A stretch of 64,000 nt of DNA from a virus, in IMG/VR virus record IMGVR_UViG_3300046697_000246, positions 1 to 64,000 of that record. One strand, 5' to 3'. The position numbers and the translations under genes were made by a program. Below the pieces are notes generated by a model. That model saw only the letters and a program-made list of their open reading frames with translations. It ran no database searches and was not told where the DNA came from. Position 1 is the first letter of the stretch, and the number at the start of each line of letters is the position of its first letter. Positions 25,647-36,500 of the stretch are shown piece after piece.

Positions 25647-26446
25647 CCGCAACGCCCTACAACACCGCTGTCGTCTGCCTGCTCAATTACAAGGAGGGTG
25701 AGATTCCGGCGACCTGCGCCTTTTTCCAGAAGTCGGCGGCGCGGCTGGGCATCTCGCCGATGGTCTTTGGCCGTGGCGATACGTTCGGTTCAAACACCCT
25801 GACCCCGGATCACCCTGAATTCCTGTATCACAATTCGTTCAACGCGAAGGTGACGCGGCTTGCCAAGCATATCGCCACAATTCCGCCTGAATTCAAATAC
25901 ATCCTCTATGTTGACGCCCGCGACTCGCTATTTGTCCGGTCATTGTGGGCAATCTGCGATGAATTCAACCGGACTGGCTGGCCGCTCCTGTTCGGTGCCG
26001 GTCCGATAAATCATCCTCACGTTGACCCCGGCTGGCTGGGCAGGTTCCGCCAGAACAAAACCGGGATTAAGTTCCTGAACGCCGGAGTCTGGATGGCAGA
26101 GCGCGGCGCATTGGAGGAGGCATTCGACAAACTGGAAGTGGTAAGTTCAATGGTGAAGGAAAACGAAATTCCGTCGTCGGCGTCCTTCCTCCATGACAAC
26201 GATCAACACGTCTGGCAGGCCGCTTACGCCGAGGAGATGCTGCCCATCCGGCTCGACTTCGAGCGTCAGATTTTTATGAACATGGATCACTCCGACATCA
26301 GCGACTTCGACTTCTCGAAAAGCACGGAAGACGCGCCGGTTGTGCTGAAGAATGGGTCGAGGCCAAGCATCATCCACTTTCCGGGCATTTCGAGCGTGGC
26401 ACTGCCGTTCTTCGCGTGGTTCTTGAGGATAGCTCCGCTGCCATGA
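25643..26446 (+). CDS. PLOD-type glycosyltransferase-like protein
   Basis: 267 aa. YILYVDARDSLFV near residue 93 is the DxxD-containing core of the glycosyltransferase domain found in procollagen galactosyl/glucosyl transferases (PLOD-type) and similar bacterial enzymes; FLNAGVWM near 135 also fits. The ATG at 25643 overlaps the previous stop (ATGA), so the ATG at 25631 is not used. Confidence 0.65.
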   Translation: MTATPYNTAVVCLLNYKEGEIPATCAFFQKSAARLGISPMVFGRGDTFGSNTLTPDHPEFLYHNSFNAKVTRLAKHIATIPPEFKYILYVDARDSLFVRSLWAICDEFNRTGWPLLFGAGPINHPHVDPGWLGRFRQNKTGIKFLNAGVWMAERGALEEAFDKLEVVSSMVKENEIPSSASFLHDNDQHVWQAAYAEEMLPIRLDFERQIFMNMDHSDISDFDFSKSTEDAPVVLKNGSRPSIIHFPGISSVALPFFAWFLRIAPLP

Positions 26447-27363
26447 AAATCTCCGCTGTAATTCCAGTCGTAAATGACCTGCCAGAGCTTTTAGAAACGG
26501 TCAAGAGCCTGCGCGAGACAGCGCCGGATATAGAAATTGTCGTCGTGGATGATTGCAGCGCCGCTCCTGTGGTCATTCCGCGCGAGCTTGGCGTCGTCCT
26601 GCATCGGAACACCTACCGCATTGGCTCCGGCGCGTCCCGGCACGTCGGCGCGCAGATTGCGACGGGAGATTACATGCTGATCACTGATTCACACTGCCGT
26701 TTTGAGCCGGGCTGGGTCGCCGCTGTTGAGCAAGCGGTCGAAAAACATCCCGGCTCTGTGTTTTGTGGAATCTGCCACGGTTTCACGGCCAAGATTCCTC
26801 CATTTTCGAGGCCATCCGGCGTCTATTACGGCGCGCATCTCCAATTTGTCGGCCACGATCCGAACAATCCGAGCCGTGTTCAAGTTTTGGAAGGAGTTTG
26901 GTCGGGATTGAGGCCAGACGACTGCGAAATCTCATGTCCAATGGGTGCCTGCATAATTGTTCCACAAAAAACATTTCTTCATTTGGGTGGGATGCAGCAT
27001 TTTCGCGTGTGGGGCTGCGAAGAAGTGATGTTGAGCCTCAAATTCTGGCTTTCGGGCGGCGAAGTGCGGCTGTTGCACGGGTTGAAAACTTGGCACCGTT
27101 TCCGCGACGGCGAGAAACTGCCATTCCGTTTGGAATACTGGAATGTGATTTACAACAAGCTGTTCACGATCCACACCATCTTTCCAGACGACATGGCGGA
27201 GCGCATGATTTCGCGGCTGCCAAAGGGGTTCGACTTGAACAAGGCGCAGGAAACGATTCGGAAGGACTGGGGGCTGGTCGAGGCGGAGAAGGCGCGGAAC
27301 AAAACGCTGTTCACGGGAGACGTAAAATGGCTCCAAGAAAAATTTAACGTTCCGCTAATTTAG
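26443..27363 (+). CDS. GT2 glycosyltransferase, 306 aa
   Basis: Classical GT2 features: MKISAVIPVVND at the start, EIVVVDDCSA near residue 30, ITDSHCRFEPGW near 82 (DSH as the DxH metal site of GalNAc-transferase-like members) and WGCEEVMLSLKFWLSGG near 200. It closes the nine-gene run. The next promoter begins 4 nt after its stop. The ATG at 26443 overlaps the previous stop. Confidence 0.85.
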   Translation: MKISAVIPVVNDLPELLETVKSLRETAPDIEIVVVDDCSAAPVVIPRELGVVLHRNTYRIGSGASRHVGAQIATGDYMLITDSHCRFEPGWVAAVEQAVEKHPGSVFCGICHGFTAKIPPFSRPSGVYYGAHLQFVGHDPNNPSRVQVLEGVWSGLRPDDCEISCPMGACIIVPQKTFLHLGGMQHFRVWGCEEVMLSLKFWLSGGEVRLLHGLKTWHRFRDGEKLPFRLEYWNVIYNKLFTIHTIFPDDMAERMISRLPKGFDLNKAQETIRKDWGLVEAEKARNKTLFTGDVKWLQEKFNVPLI

Positions 27364-27366
27364 TTG

Positions 27367-27395
27367 TTGACACCGTGCCAGATTTGGCATAGTAT
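27367..27395 (+). promoter_or_regulatory. Promoter with palindromic operator, copy 2
   Basis: TTGACA (27367-27372), 17-bp spacer, TAGTAT (27390-27395). The spacer ends with TGCCAGATTTGGCA (27376-27389), a palindrome matching those at 11331 and 36764. A protein bound there would block the promoter, so this is a likely repressor site. Confidence 0.75.
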
Positions 27396-27449
27396 GACTT
27401 TATGTAAAGACCAACAATCAAATTGTCAGAGTTCCCGCGTGGGATTCCA

Positions 27450-27920
27450 ATGGGTATTTATTTTATACAACTTCCGGCATGGGTGTTTCATGGCGGGATG
27501 CGCGTCTGGTTCAGACACGCAAGCGTTCACGATCACTTCATGAACGATAGCCACTGGTGGCCGGGAGATTTGCCAGAACCCGAATTTAAGCCGACTTCAG
27601 AAGACGTGAAACACGCTTACGATGGGCGCGATAAAAGAACAACGGCAAAAAACTTTTCTAAAACAGTGAAGAACCCAAAACCGGGAAGACCGATCTCGTT
27701 GCTGCACCCCGGCTACGCGGCTACGCGACATAATAAAGGATGCCGGAACCAAAGACTCACCATGAAAAGCCTGTTGAAAAAGAAAGGCGCTACAAACGCC
27801 GAATTAAAAAGGTTGTTTCTTTTGAAGGAACCGACTTCGCGTGTTACCAGACTGAAATTAAAAATCTGCAAACAAGTTGTAAAGAACAATCCCGGAGCGT
27901 TCCAAAAGATAGTTGAATAA
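27450..27920 (+). CDS. Small basic protein before the nozzle gene
   Basis: 156 aa: a hydrophobic, aromatic N-terminus (MGIYFIQLPAWVFHGGM), a His-rich middle and a strongly basic, helical C-terminal half. It is the first gene after the operator-controlled promoter. An in-frame TTG at 27423 would add 9 residues. I do not recognise the family; the basic tail may bind DNA or RNA. Confidence 0.5.
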   Translation: MGIYFIQLPAWVFHGGMRVWFRHASVHDHFMNDSHWWPGDLPEPEFKPTSEDVKHAYDGRDKRTTAKNFSKTVKNPKPGRPISLLHPGYAATRHNKGCRNQRLTMKSLLKKKGATNAELKRLFLLKEPTSRVTRLKLKICKQVVKNNPGAFQKIVE

Positions 27921-27946
27921 GTTCCAGATTCCGTTATTGTAGCGGT

Positions 27947-29803
27947 GTGGCAGCAAAGAAACAAAAGTGGAGCACCGTCAGCCTGCAACCGCTGACCGGG
28001 CAACTGGACGCGAGGTTTCGTCCGACGGAAACCCCGGACGGGGGACTCAAGGAAAAGCAGAACCTTGCCGTCAGCGAAAACGGGCGGTTGACCCGCAAGT
28101 GCGGTTTCGAGCGTTTGTTTGCCGAAAGCGTTTTTTTACAGGGGCCGTATGCTTCTCAAAATTTAACCGGTTGCATCGCAACCGCCGTTTTGCAGGGTGG
28201 TCAATGGTGGTGTCCATCCTACACCAACTGGGATTTTCACCGGCGCAACGTCACCACGCGCAAGCCCATCACCGGACTTTTTGAAATCACCGGCAGCGAC
28301 AAGGCGCGATACCTTTTTGCCACAACCGAATCAGAGATTTCCGTTTTGAATGAAACGACCGGGCAATGGACGGACATTTACCAAGGGGCGATCACGGGCG
28401 GCAAATTCAGATGCGATATGCTGCAAGACACGGTGGTTTTTACCGACCGGAAAAACGTCATTCTGTCATTTAATCTTGGAGGCACACAGGCAGTTACAAT
28501 TTCTGATTTGCAAAACGTTGGCAGCGACACTCCTTTGACCAACGCGCAAGTTGTCATCCAATACAATGGGCTGATGCTCCTGATGAACACGGTTGAGGGG
28601 GGCGTAAATCATCCAAATCGCGTTCGCAATTCAGATTTGAATCTTCCGTTAAGCTGGTTGGTTGAGGGTGCTGGCGGCGGTTCCATCGCCAACTTTCAAG
28701 ACCTTGCTGCTGGCGAGGAAATTCTGGCTGCAGCAGTGTTGCAAGGCAGCCTCATCATTTACACCAACTGTTCATTATGGACTTGCTATATTTCCGTTGA
28801 CGCTGCCGCCAATACCGCACTGGGCTTCGGTAGAATTTACACCGAGCCAAAAAACAACGCGGGCTGTCTGGTTTATCCCGATTCTCTCGTCAGCACTGGG
28901 GACGCTCATTACTACGCCTCGCGGGAAAGTTTCTACACCTACAACCCGTATCTGCCGACGCCGGAAGCCCCGGAATGGCTGCGACAGGCGACCGGGTTGA
29001 TTTACACGGACAAGAACCGAAAGATTGACCCGGCGTGCTGTTTGGCCATGTGCGCAGAATACCGGCCTCTCACGCATGAAATGTGGATAAGCTGGCCGTC
29101 GGCGGGCAACGCCTGCCTCAACAACCAGTCCATGATTGTCAGCACGAAGTATTTGACCGGGTATTACAACGATGCTGGTTTCACGGCGCTGACGAATTAC
29201 AAACCCAACCCGGCGGCGGGCGCTGACTGCAATGTGTTGCAAATCTTGGTTGCGGCGAGTTCGCAGGATTACGCCTTGAAACAGGCGGGCATGGTTTTGT
29301 TCCGGGAATTTGTTGCACAAACGCCGAGGCCTGGGGATGAGACGCCGTTGGTTTCTGAAAACATCACCGTGCCAGTCTGGTCAACGGTTGGATTCAACAG
29401 TATTCTGCGCGGCATTGTCCCGGTGACACTTTTCGACGTGGAGAAGATCATCCGCAAGGTGATTCTGGGGCAATACACAGCGCCGCAAACAACGCCCTGC
29501 ATCGCGCGACTGCGGATTGGGACATCAGCGCAGTTGACCGACCCGAACAACACGACGTATTGTTCAATCGTCTGGCACACCATCACGCCGGATTTGGTGT
29601 TGAAATGCCCGGAGACATTGACGGCGGATGAATTGGCGGCAGACAACTTGATCCCGTCACTGGAATCAGAGTGGAATTGTTACGAGCGCGGGAAATATAT
29701 TTACTTTGAAATCACGGTGTTGAATGCGGACGGGACTCCGGCCATTGGTGCCGAGACGCATTGGTTCAAGATTGACTTCTCGGTCATGTCTTTGCCTGCG
29801 TAA
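27947..29803 (+). CDS. Tail nozzle / stabilisation protein (podovirus-like)
   Basis: 618 aa, GTG start at 27947. It is almost wholly beta-rich, with repeated blade-like strands, as in the beta-propeller 'nozzle' proteins of podoviruses (T7 gp12- or P22 gp10-type). The N-terminus, LDARFRPTETPDGGLKEKQN, fits the start of such proteins, which open with a line about parameters and 'defaults'. It lies after the adhesin and transferase block and ends tail-to-tail with the minus-strand genes, overlapping by 20 nt. Identity by fold pattern and context. Confidence 0.6.
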   Translation: MAAKKQKWSTVSLQPLTGQLDARFRPTETPDGGLKEKQNLAVSENGRLTRKCGFERLFAESVFLQGPYASQNLTGCIATAVLQGGQWWCPSYTNWDFHRRNVTTRKPITGLFEITGSDKARYLFATTESEISVLNETTGQWTDIYQGAITGGKFRCDMLQDTVVFTDRKNVILSFNLGGTQAVTISDLQNVGSDTPLTNAQVVIQYNGLMLLMNTVEGGVNHPNRVRNSDLNLPLSWLVEGAGGGSIANFQDLAAGEEILAAAVLQGSLIIYTNCSLWTCYISVDAAANTALGFGRIYTEPKNNAGCLVYPDSLVSTGDAHYYASRESFYTYNPYLPTPEAPEWLRQATGLIYTDKNRKIDPACCLAMCAEYRPLTHEMWISWPSAGNACLNNQSMIVSTKYLTGYYNDAGFTALTNYKPNPAAGADCNVLQILVAASSQDYALKQAGMVLFREFVAQTPRPGDETPLVSENITVPVWSTVGFNSILRGIVPVTLFDVEKIIRKVILGQYTAPQTTPCIARLRIGTSAQLTDPNNTTYCSIVWHTITPDLVLKCPETLTADELAADNLIPSLESEWNCYERGKYIYFEITVLNADGTPAIGAETHWFKIDFSVMSLPA

Positions 29804-30137
29804 GCTTCAACCACGCTGCCATCTGCCGTTCAAAAGTTCTTCGCGTGATCGGTGACAGGTGTTTGAACTTCACTTTGGCCGTCGCCTGTTTCCGCAAGAA
29901 GGCAACCGCCTTGGCAGTTGAGTTCAGGTCAAAGTTGCAACCACGGCAGAATGGTTTAAGGTGATCCATCGAGCCAGCCCACGTCAAACGGGATGCGATG
30001 CGGGCCACGTTTCGCAGAGACAAGCCAGAAGCGGCGGCAATCTGCGTCAGTGTCAGTCCCTTACCGTGTTCGTCACGCGCAAGTGCGCGCACAAGGAATG
30101 GAGGCCAGTTCTCAAGTTCTTTCACGTCAATCAGCAT
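29784..30137 (-). CDS. Helix-turn-helix DNA-binding protein
   Basis: 117 aa. The segment LTLTQIAAASGLSLRNVARI (about residues 29-48) is a classic helix-turn-helix, followed by a Cys pair (CRGC) near 65 and a basic C-terminal half. It could be the regulator acting on the TGCCA palindromes, but that is a guess. The start at 30137 gives a small overlap with the upstream gene; 30149 is an alternative. Its 3' end overlaps the nozzle gene on the other strand. Confidence 0.65.
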   Translation of the reverse strand: MLIDVKELENWPPFLVRALARDEHGKGLTLTQIAAASGLSLRNVARIASRLTWAGSMDHLKPFCRGCNFDLNSTAKAVAFLRKQATAKVKFKHLSPITRRTFERQMAAWLKLTQAKT

Positions 30138-30540
30138 GAACGCCTCCATTTCCGTTGCTCTTTTTCTTTCCGACTTGGGTTTGAATCGCCTCCCAGACCT
30201 CGCGCGTCACCTGACGGATTTTGCCGGCCATGTCCTGTAATTCAGGTGTCGGTTTGATGAAGGCTCCGGGGTTGTTAGCGTAACAGCAGGCGATCATTCC
30301 GGCATTGAGTTCAATCTGGCAATCCGGGCATACCGCTCCCTCACAAGTGCGTTCGGCTTTGATTTTGATGGTGATGAAGTCGAATGGCTTCAGGCAGATT
30401 TTACAGAGCTTGCGGGGAACGGTGTGCTCGACCGGCTTGCGGCGGTGCGGGATGCGGCCGCGACTGTCATTGCGCACATAATTGACGATGTTGCCAAGCA
30501 GCCGGTTAAGATTGCGCGGGGCTTTTGGGTCATCTGGCAT
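30127..30540 (-). CDS. Zinc-finger-like protein, 137 aa
   Basis: Cys at CKIC (near residue 47), C and CPDC (near 67-73) suit one zinc-binding site; a basic N-terminus and a polar, helical C-terminus surround it. It follows the giant virion gene and overlaps the helix-turn-helix gene. The ATG at 30540 is preferred to 30567. Possibly a DNA-binding regulator. Confidence 0.6.
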   Translation of the reverse strand: MPDDPKAPRNLNRLLGNIVNYVRNDSRGRIPHRRKPVEHTVPRKLCKICLKPFDFITIKIKAERTCEGAVCPDCQIELNAGMIACCYANNPGAFIKPTPELQDMAGKIRQVTREVWEAIQTQVGKKKSNGNGGVHAD

Positions 30541-30579
30541 TTCGATTGACTGTGCCACAACTGGCATTGGATGTCAATG

Positions 30580-33500
30580 TCAAAACGTAAGGCGAGGACG
30601 ATGTAACCGGAGCCGTGGCGCATGATGTCTAGCCAACGTCAGTCGCGGCCTTTTGAGCTTGGGTGCACGGTGACTGATTCTGAACGAAGATGGCCGGGCG
30701 CGGCGCAGCTTGGAAATCCGAATCTTTGGAGTGGCGTAGTGCAGGCGCGCGGCGGACGTGCGGCGTCCGAGCGACACCCGGCGGGGTTTGGAACGTCCAC
30801 CGGCGGGGGTATATCGCGCTGCCGTGGCTGCTGGGGCGGCTTTTCCTACACGGGCGGGCACTTGCACCCCAACTGCGGCCAAAGCCTGCGCGTTGGCCTG
30901 CTGGTAAGCGGCCTTGGCCTGCTGTGGCGTGGCTGATGACCCCAATTGGGCGAGATTTGCCTTCAAATACTGCCCGCGAAGCTCGGTGTATTTGTCCAAT
31001 TCAGCCGCCGTCATTGGCCGCATTGTGCCGCCGATGTCGTAACCCTTTGCGCCGTTGATGGATGGAGGACGGAAACCGCTTACAATCATGGCCTGATACG
31101 CCGCCGAATCAGCCTGATTTACGGCAGACTCGCCCGGCGACACGGGGAACGGATACGATCCGGCAGTAATCGCCTGGATGATGCGCTGGGCGTCGTTTGG
31201 CGTCCTGACGGGATCTCCCAAGGAATTGACCAGCCGCGCGCCGGAAGTGGGCAACGGCACGAGGTAATCGAACACAGACGCCATGTTCTTGTCCATCGAG
31301 ACGCCCATCATGCGCGAAACCTCCTGATACATGGGAACGAGCGGCAAAAGCGGGCTTGCTAGTGCCGCCGCAGTTTTCCTCGCGTTTGGCACCCCAAATT
31401 CGGAGTAACCGGACACGGCACCCGCCGCCGTTGAACCGCCTAAAATGGAGTTCCAAACCGCGGCGCCAGCAACAGCCAGCGTGTCGGCAACGTAGTTGTG
31501 CGGGATTGGGCTTCGCGCCAGTCCTTTCGCATCAGCCGCGGCGTCGGCATTTTTCTGCTGTGCCGCCCTTGCATCGGCGAGTCCAGCCGCCGCGCCCGCG
31601 CCGGCCACATAAGGCGCAATCAGGGAGAACGGCCCCACCGTCATGCTGAACGGCGTGAATGTCCCGTCGTCATGCAGCCATTCCACCGTGCCGACCTTGT
31701 GCCCTTCTTCGATGAATCTGTCACGATCCTTTTTGTCGGTCGGGTATTTCAGTTGCACCTTCAACTTGTGATTTAGAATCATCAGGACAACCGTGCTGCC
31801 GACGAGACTGCCGAAAACCGCCATTATCACGTTATGTTTCCGGTCAAGATCGGTTTCATTCGTGGCATGGGTTCCAACACCCTCCTTGCTGACATCACCC
31901 AAAAACAGTTTGTAGGCCGGAGTCAGGCGACCGTGAAAGTTTATCCCATTTCCGATGGCCTGTGAGAAATACGTCGGGATGAACGGCAGATTATGTTTGA
32001 CGGAGAATTGCCGCGCCGACTGCATCATCTTCGACACCGTTCCACCAAGGCTGCCCGCCGCCGGCGGAGACTGCCAAGCCTGGGACATACGCTGGCGCAG
32101 GATGTAAGCCCGCATCGCATCGGACGGCAGCCCCATCAACTCCATCTTCTGATACATCCGTTCCTTGACCAGATAATCAGCGGCCTCGGCCAATTCAGTG
32201 TTGGGAGCCTTCTTCCCGTCCTCTGCAAACGTGCGCCCGGAATCTATCAGCGCGAGCGCCCATTCTTTCTTCATGTCGCCAAAGTTGCCATTCCACGCCA
32301 TCTCGCTTTCCGCGCGAGTCTTTCCGTTCTTCGCCATCTCGACAAAGAACTGATGACGCAGTTCTTGAAACTCGACTTCTTCGCCCTGGAATGCGTCCAG
32401 CGCGCTCACGACGCGGATTGCGTATTTCCACTGGGCGATGAATCCGGTCATGGCCGCGCGTGAATAATCGCCCTTGGCGTAGTATTCCTTGGAAGCGAGT
32501 TCAGCGCGTTCCAGCGCGTTGATGCCCGTCATCATCCGGTCAATGTTTTGCTGTTTTCCGCGACCTGCCATCTGCGCCCGCGCCTGCCGCAGCCCCGGCC
32601 CCATAGATTGAATCCACTGTGATGCCGCTTCGGAATAAGCCTTGGAAACATTTTGATAAATGTCCAGTGGACGCCCCGCCTTTGCATTGGACCCGATTAG
32701 CTCCCACGCCATTGCCGGCGGACGAGTGGCGATCAGGGTCAAATACTGAAATTGCGTGTGCAACAGGAGCCGGACTGGGAATCCCCATTTCGCCAGCAGG
32801 TTTGCCGTTGTGAATTCAATGACGGCCTTGGACGTGTTCCTGCCGGCATCGGTTGGGTTGAACCACGAGAACGGCGGGATGGCCTTGCGCGGATCGGCTG
32901 ACAGCGGCTTGGTGAACTTTGCCCATTCACCAGCAAGTCGGCGGGTCAACTGGCTGATTTCGCTGGTGTTGATGGCTGTTCGTTCGCCATTGCGTCTTTC
33001 AATTTCAGCCGCCTTATCTTTATCCGTGGACATGGTATCGGCCTGAATTCTGGCGCGCTCGGCTGGCGACACGGTTTGCAGGGATTGGATTTTGGAAACC
33101 AGACCGCGCAGCTTTTCGACTTCTTCAGGTGAAGGCACATTCCAGCCGCGCAGCGCGGCAACCCGGCTCAACAACTGCCCGGTATCAGTTCCGCCCGCGT
33201 TGAAAAATTGGCTGATTCGATTCCACAGTTTAGAGTCGCCGGGCGGCATGGTCGCTATCTCGGCTGGAGTCATCGTTCTCACCGCCTCTTTCATTGCGCT
33301 TTCGCGGGCGAGCTTCAGGCGCGCGGTTAGCGCCGAATCCATCACTTTCCACGCGGCGGCGGCTTGTTCTGGCGGAACGCCAAGCTTGCCCACAAGTTGA
33401 CGCATGAATTCGGCCTTCATGCCGGCCTGATCCGCCGTCGGAGTGGCGAGAATCTTTTTGACCAGATCGCTGACTTTCGGGAGCAGGTTGCGAATGGCCG

Positions 33501-36500
33501 ATTTGCCAGCCACGCGGTTGATCATGTCACCGACGAGTCGCGGGTCGGCGAACAGACCGGCATTGACCTTTTGCGCCATCATTTCATCTGGCGTGAGTTT
33601 GTCCGGGTGCTTTGCAGCCTCGAACATCAGGTCGCGGACGCGCGGGCGAACAACGTCGTTGATCTGCTTCAACAACTGCTCGCGGATGACGCCGGAAACC
33701 TGCTTTTTCGTCTCCGCCGATACACCATCCAAATCAATGTTGTCTTGGATGTTTTTCAGATAAGCATCCAGCACGCGCTGAACCTCGGCATCGGGCTGTT
33801 TCGCCAGTTCTGTGATGCTGATGCGTGTATCCACCGGCTTGACCTTGGCCTGTTGGAAGCGCAAGCCTTTGAAATAACGCTCGGCGACGGAGCGCGCCAG
33901 CTTGACGGTGACGGGATCATACCCAGCCCATTCCTCGCGCATCCGTGCCCATTTCTCGAAGTTCGGCAGCTTCAATCCGGCCTCAATCTGCTCCGGTGTC
34001 GGCAGTTCACCCGCTTCGTAGCGGGCGTCAAGCTCGGCTATGGCATCGGCGTTGCCGGAAACCTCATTGCGCGCCGCCTGCTTGCCGGCCTCGATTTCGC
34101 CAGTCTCAACCGCCCGTTGAATTGCGGCTGTGATTTTGTCCTTGTTTGCGTCCGTGACCATCAGGCGCAACTTTTCCAGCGCGGACATCTTCTCTCCGGC
34201 CGGCGGCTCTTGGACGCCGTATTTCTTCAAAGATTCGAGGATGGTGTTCAATTCCTCTTGGAACAGGGCATTTTTCTCCATCTTGCCCGGTGAAGTCTTG
34301 GCCATACTCAACTTCTGCTGGACGGCGCGATACAGCCGGTCGCTCGCCGTCGCTTGATCGGCGGCAATCAGCTTGTTCAGGTCGGCTTCCATGCTCGGAT
34401 TGTCCTTGAGCATCTTCGCAATCTCGGCTTCGGTGAAGAATCCACGGAAATGCTCGACCAGCCGCTTGAAAAACGTCTCGTAAGCGCGCCCACCGAACGC
34501 CAGAGCGTAGGTCTTTTGCAGGAACACCGGGAGATTGGCCGCGACGGTGAGCAAATCCTTCTGGATGCCTTGAACGGAGCGCAACATCCAACCGCGCCAT
34601 GACGATTCACCGGATGAAATACCGATCAACTGGTTCGCCACGTCCTGCGACATGATTTTATACCAGCCGCCGTCGGGAGAGACGTTGTAATTGATGAACC
34701 GGACGAGTGCGGACGAATAGGCCGGATCTCCGCCGGGCGAATTCTGCTGCTGGATGGCCTGCGTCAACTCCTCAATCAGCTTGCTCCCCTCGGCATCGTG
34801 GTTGAACCCGTCCGGGGTGAGCATGGCGACGTTTTCCTCGTGCGGCTCGACGGGGAGCTTCAGGGAATTGATGAAAGCCAGTGCGCGGGCATCGCCTTGG
34901 CGCTTCTGCGCGGGTTGCAACAGGTCTTTGCCGAGCACCTTGTAATCGTTCCCGGCAATCTGCGTCTTGATGCCGTCATCTTGGTTGTCCGGCTCGGATT
35001 CGTCCGGCGGATTGGTCGAATACTTCGGTTCGCCTTGTCCCGTCAATTCCCCTTGAGATTTTGAGTATTCCGCCAAGGCGTCGGCCATTACATTGCGAGC
35101 GTGTTCGACATCCTTGAAGAACCGGCTGGAACCATATTTTCGCTGATTCAGCCAGTCCATGATGCCGTTCATCCACTTCACCATTTCAGAAACAACCTTC
35201 TGGAAAGTGGATGGTGCTTTTTGCGCGAAGCGTTGCCAGAAGGCAGGCTCGGTGATTTGGTCACCAAGTAAATCCGCCAGCGTTTCTTCCTCAATATCCT
35301 CCGGCTTGTAATACTGACCGTATTGTTTTTCCTGTCTCTGGCGCGATGCGGCCAAGTCATCTTTCAAAGCAGACTGAACCTCGGCATACAAATCAGGACG
35401 CTGAACCTTCATCGCGTGAAGCAGTTCATGTGCTGCCGGCCTAATCCACGGGTGAGGATCGTCAGCATTTACGAACAGAACGTCAGGTCGCGAAGGCAGA
35501 AATATCCCGCCACGGCTTTCGCCTTGGATGTTATCCCGGAAGAAAACGATCCTTTTACCAAATAGTTGTGCAAATCCATCAACTCCTCCCTTGAGAAGTT
35601 CCAACAACTGTGGATCGTTTGGTCTGACAGCAACAAGAGAATCTCCTCTGGTGTAGCGCGGGTCTTTTGTGGTAACTGCTCGCCTTGCTGATTCGACAAG
35701 GTTGGCATCAATGCTTGATTCATGGTCATCGTAACGGCCTTTCGGTTCGTTTGGTTCATTGGTTGAAAATTTGGGCGATTCCGGCGGTATCGGCGGTTGC
35801 TGCGGCGCGGCGGGTTGCGCGGCCTGCTGCACCTGATTCAAAATGTCGTTCGCCTCTTGCGGCTTCATCGCGTTGATTTGCGCCTCTGTGTAGCCGCGCG
35901 CCTTCAAATCAACCGTCATCTGTTTTGTGATGAGCAGCGGAACTTTGACACCGCCTTTCGGAATTGGCGGAGCCGATTTCGGCCTTTCTACCGGCTCATC
36001 TCCGTTCCAAATATCCGCCATGTCGCGGGCGTTTTCTTCAGTAGCCCCACCGTGGGCAATTTTTCCAGTCCTTGAATCTGTAACATCCCAAGCGCCAGAT
36101 TTGTTTTGAGACGCAACGAAGCGTTTTCCAAGCGGTGCTTCTTTTTGAGTGACATCAATGCCTGTAAAATCATTCACGGCTTTCACTGATAACGCAATCA
36201 ACTTTTTGAAAACAGCCGCCTCCTTCGGGGTCAATCCTTGCGGAAGAATGCCCTTTGTAATGTAATCGCCAAAGCTCCACCCTTCCGCTTTGAAATTGTC
36301 CATCTTCTGAATGAAGGACTCTGAACTGAAAGTGGCGCGTTCTTCTGGTGTCAATTCTTCCGCAACCAACTCCTCCATCATGCCGGTGACTTTTTCGTTG
36401 TCGCCAGCGTCAGCAGCTTTTTGAAGAAAGTCCTCAACGGCCTTGTTTTCAATCGCGTCCAAGCCGGATTCTTTTTGCAGCCTTGCACCCTCTTGAACGG

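Noticed and set aside
33364-34293. 309-codon plus-strand frame over the giant virion gene
   Set aside because: Antisense shadow; composition (Leu/Arg/Gln) mirrors the helical minus-strand protein.
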